DNA of 64,000 bases from Trichuris trichiura (lineage: Eukaryota > Nematoda > Enoplea > Trichinellida > Trichuridae). This document shows, one piece after another, positions 61,284-64,000 of this stretch. Made by a program: the position numbers and the translations under genes. Positions within the stretch are counted from its first letter, which is position 1, and each line of letters starts with the position of its first letter. Location of the stretch: contig JBAJFE010000038.1 in the NCBI GenBank assembly GCA_037903355.1, forward strand, positions 1,860,001 to 1,924,000. Direction: 5' to 3'. The notes below the pieces were generated by a model, which did no database searches, was not told the DNA's origin, and saw only the letters and a list, made by a program, of their open reading frames with translations.

Positions 61284-61307
61284 ATAATTTGGTGCCAAGA
61301 AGTTTAT

Positions 61308-61529
61308 TTACCAACCGCCGACTTGCGCTGTACTCGTCGTCGTTCCTAAAGGCGCTACGTATCGAATACAGTGATTCTTCTCATACTTGAACGCTTTGGG
61401 ATCAGGACCACCACAGGTACTAGTGGTGCTACCGCATGTGCATCGGAATGCAGGTGCTGCTAATGTAAATCTAAGTGGCTGTTGTTCACTGACCTCCATC
61501 GTCGCTGTGAGCTGAGCCGGCGTAATCAT
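61308..61529 (-). CDS. uncharacterised 73-aa ORF, Thr/Cys-rich
   Basis: MITPAQLTATMEVSEQQ then CTCGSTTSTCGGPDP and HCIRYVAPLG. Four cysteines and many Thr/Ser. It may be the last exon of a longer gene; an acceptor-like ctcag occurs near the start. No family recognised. Confidence 0.35.
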   Translation of the reverse strand: MITPAQLTATMEVSEQQPLRFTLAAPAFRCTCGSTTSTCGGPDPKAFKYEKNHCIRYVAPLGTTTSTAQVGGW

Positions 61530-61980
61530 AGGTGTGCCAGTTTAAATTTAGCACGGTCTGTACCATAGCTGAACGAAAGATGACCAAGGGAAGAGAGACA
61601 ATAGACGGCCATCTTGTAGCCTGAACATCTTTACTGGCTACGGTAAACGGTTTTTATCGAGTCTTGCGGATAAAAAAGGTTTCGGTAAGGACGGGCCGGA
61701 AAATAAGAAATTTCACTATAAAAGAAATCTCTAAGATGAAACGTCTGCCACAAAAATTGCGGGAATGAAATAAAAGTTTGTTAAGTTTTAATTGTTTTCT
61801 AATGAAGCATCTGTTTTGACAGTGTTGTATTCGGAACACATACTGAGTTGAGCTAACGTTGCCCTCGACTTGATGGCAAAAGCTTAGTAGAGCAAAACCG
61901 AAGCCGATTCAGATTCTTACTAGCGGCCATTTCACTGTAATTCTTACGTACGCATATCGACTGAATAATCATTGCAGAAA
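61530..61980. other. intergenic
   Basis: AT-rich, no supported feature except a pyrimidine-rich acceptor (aataatcattgcag) ending 3 bases before ATG 61981. Confidence 0.4.
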
Positions 61981-62027
61981 ATGGCAGAGCCAGAAACATC
62001 TGAACTTGTTCTGTTAATGTACGTCAA
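61981..62027 (+). CDS. candidate first coding exon (MAEPETSELVLLMYV...)
   Basis: Acceptor-like ttgcag, then AAA, ATG, a 47-base open exon, then a strong donor (CAA|GTAAGT). A following acceptor at about 62097 continues with IEKPFYEIM. The gene is not recognised and its other exons are unclear. Confidence 0.35.
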
Positions 62028-62492
62028 GTAAGTTCTTACAAACGAATCACTCCTCGGATGGGCACTAAAAGCTTAGCTACTAAGTAAACATTACAGCATT
62101 GAAAAGCCTTTCTATGAAATCATGTAAGCAATAAGATACTGCAGAATTTGTAGAAGCAACTCCACAGCTTGGTGCATTTTTGTAAATAGGCAGCTAATGA
62201 GATCACATTTGATGTTTATTTACGACTTACAGCATCAAACGTACGCATCATTCAGTTACTGTAAATGAATTCTCTTAATTGTGTTCAGTTTGATTTCTGT
62301 GCCAACTTCGACGGTCAATTGGTTATGGGCTCTTTTCCGTTGCTGGCAAGTTAGAAGAAGGTAGTGTTTTGCCTTTTGTCATCCTAAGATTTAAACAGCG
62401 AAAATAATTCTACGTAAATACAATTCGGCAGTAATTGTGTTTCAGCATTGTTTGCGCGCCTTTCGAAGCTGTTTCTTTTAGGTGTAACTGCC

Positions 62493-64000
62493 ATGCTCCG
62501 TGTTGGCGAGCTGAATGGCAGGCTTGAAAGTTCTTCAATTATTCCAGCGTTTTTGGATGGCCAACGGGTTGTAGATAGCAGAAAGTTGGTCGCCAGCAAT
62601 TTTTGCTGCGGCTCCAATGCATCCACGGAGGATGCATGTGCGAGTGATGGCACCAGTGAATCGCGAGTGGCAGATTATTCCGCACTGGAAACGCCAGATT
62701 CCGATGGATCCGACGACAAGGGTTATTGTTCATCGCCTATCTTGGATCCGGTGTCGTTCGATCACTGCTACGTTTCGTGCCAGGTATGTTAATGTTTTGC
62801 AGTTGATCCTTTATGTTTCTGCCCAATGATTTGCCCATCATTTCGCCGTTAATATTCAGATTCATCTCTACTCATGTTGTTACATCGCTTATATGCATAG
62901 AGCGCCGACAGTAGTCCCTTCGTAGTGCCCAAACGACTTGCTGTTTTTTAGTGGATGTTTCCGGCTGGCTTGCACCCTTTTTAATGGAAACTAGTTCTTG
63001 AGCTTTAATGCCCATTCTTAGTTTGCGACATTAACACATTTGGGTAATCTCTTCCACTTGCAGCTTGTTTGGTCCGGAAAATTCCGCGTTCCCTAAATTT
63101 TAATGTCCCTCACCGAAAGAAGTCTTACCGACAGCAATTGGCAAATGAATAGGTTGCTAACATGACGCGGTATAGTTTAGCGTTTATGATCCCTGCAGAA
63201 TTCCTTATCTGTGCAGAAGTTCCCGTCGTTTCAACGCTAGGGCGTACAGGTGGCGAACTAAGTATTATATGACTTCACTCCACTTTTCCTTTCTAAGCGC
63301 CTTGCGGTCGCATTTCAACGTCTTGTCTGAAATTCTGCCGTTCCGATAACTGTTACCGTATACGTGATTTCCAAGGACTCATTAGCCGACGGTGAACAGT
63401 AATGCCAGTAAACAAAATGTTTTCTGCAAAACGGTAGTGGAATGCAGGTGTTATCGCAATTGTTTTTTTAAAGTCGTTGCAACTTTTCGTCTACCAGTTT
63501 GACCTGAAGTGTAGTTCTAGTTTTTGTAAATTGCGTATTCTATATTGCTTAGATAACCGGCATTTCTTTGAAATTGCCAGAATCTAGCTCGTAACAAAAC
63601 AAGAAGGTAAACACTTTGATATTCAACTGTTGCCTCGTTGCCCAAAGTGAGTCTAAGCTATTTAGCGCATGCGTAGTTTTTCTTTCGGCGAGATGTTTGC
63701 TTCTTTCGTTAAGTAAATTCGCTGTTTTCCAATTCGAAATTCAAGAACATGATGTGTATTTTTCTCATTATTGCGATTTTGTTCTGTTAGCAAGGAAAAG
63801 ATTTTTCGGGACTTTTGCTGATTTAATTAAAAAAAACAATGAATTTACAGAATAATGCTTTCCTCCCGCTTCATTAGATACGGTTACTATCATTCGTTGT
63901 TGATGCGCAGGCAACATAGCCAATCGGTTAACTTATTTTGCTTTGTAGCGTATGCCTTGGACCAGCGATAAGGGAAAAGGGCATGTTGCTCCAAGGATAA
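62493..64000 (+). CDS. 5' part of an unrecognised gene running off the window
   Basis: Exon 62493-62783 starts with ATG 11 bases after an acceptor-like gtttcttttag and ends at a strong donor (CCAG|GTATGT), phase 0. It reads MLRVGELNGRLESSSIIPAF, SRKLVASNFCCGSNAS and DSDGSDDKGYCSSPILDP, an acidic Ser-rich region. After about 1.2 kb an acceptor (ttttgctttgtag) opens an exon at 63949 in the same phase (RMPWTSDKGKGHVAPRI) that reaches the window end. The 1.2 kb between holds nothing else recognised. Joining these is inference. Confidence 0.4.

Noticed and set aside
63616..63855. 79-codon ORF near the right end
   Set aside because: Phe/Leu-rich AT-driven reading frame without splice or domain support; probably intron.

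Overview
The window is metazoan nuclear DNA. Genes are split by very short introns (about 44-60 bp, GT-AG with two GC-AG). In most genes a splice-acceptor-like AG sits only 1-13 bases before the start codon, as expected for spliced-leader trans-splicing. Together with BEL/Pao, Copia-type and Penelope-like elements, this points to a nematode, with a Dorylaimia lineage (Trichuris/Trichinella-like) as best guess. That placement is inference; no marker gene settles it.

Layout. 1-0.66 kb: 3' end of a BEL/Pao element. 2.2-4.4 kb: RBM28/Nop4-like gene (12 exons). 5.1-12.9 kb: repeat nest of Penelope-derived foldbacks, (TTA)n tracts and an intact BEL/Pao element with identical LTRs. 13.7-16.8 kb: hAT-type MITE beside a gag-only LTR element with identical LTRs. 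17.4-18.5 kb: GPATCH2-like gene without a G-patch. 19.4-21.4 kb: internally deleted Penelope-like element with an 18-bp target duplication. 22.0-24.7 kb: HAD phosphatase (PUDP-like), then TRMT10C-like on the minus strand. 24.9-31.9 kb: 17-exon DENND6-like gene on the minus strand whose first exon is split by a complete young Copia element. 32.2-37.8 kb: ELAC2 (RNase Z), TRMT10A-like and PIGS-like, compactly packed. 38-39.3 kb: unrecognised small genes. 40.8-48.3 kb, perhaps to 52.9 kb: CECR2-like bromodomain gene holding a near-identical tandem duplication, with a Penelope remnant and a broken Tigger transposon in or after it. 53.1-55.2 kb: GTPBP1/2-like GTPase on the minus strand. 56.4-57.4 kb: FTSJ1/TRM7-like methyltransferase. 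57.6-60.6 kb: decayed Penelope-like element with long inverted ends. 60.9-64 kb: small unassigned ORFs and a gene running off the end.

Two themes stand out. First, at least five host genes act on RNA, most of them on tRNA (TRMT10C, ELAC2, TRMT10A, FTSJ1, plus RBM28 for ribosome/snRNA biogenesis). Second, the Penelope-derived termini carry a repeated CUGANGA / stem II / GAAA core whose stem II changes by compensatory substitutions between subfamilies. This is a hammerhead-ribozyme signature, and it links the otherwise anonymous foldback repeats to Penelope-like retroelements. Three LTR elements with apparently identical LTR pairs (BEL/Pao, gag-only, Copia) show that mobilisation is recent.
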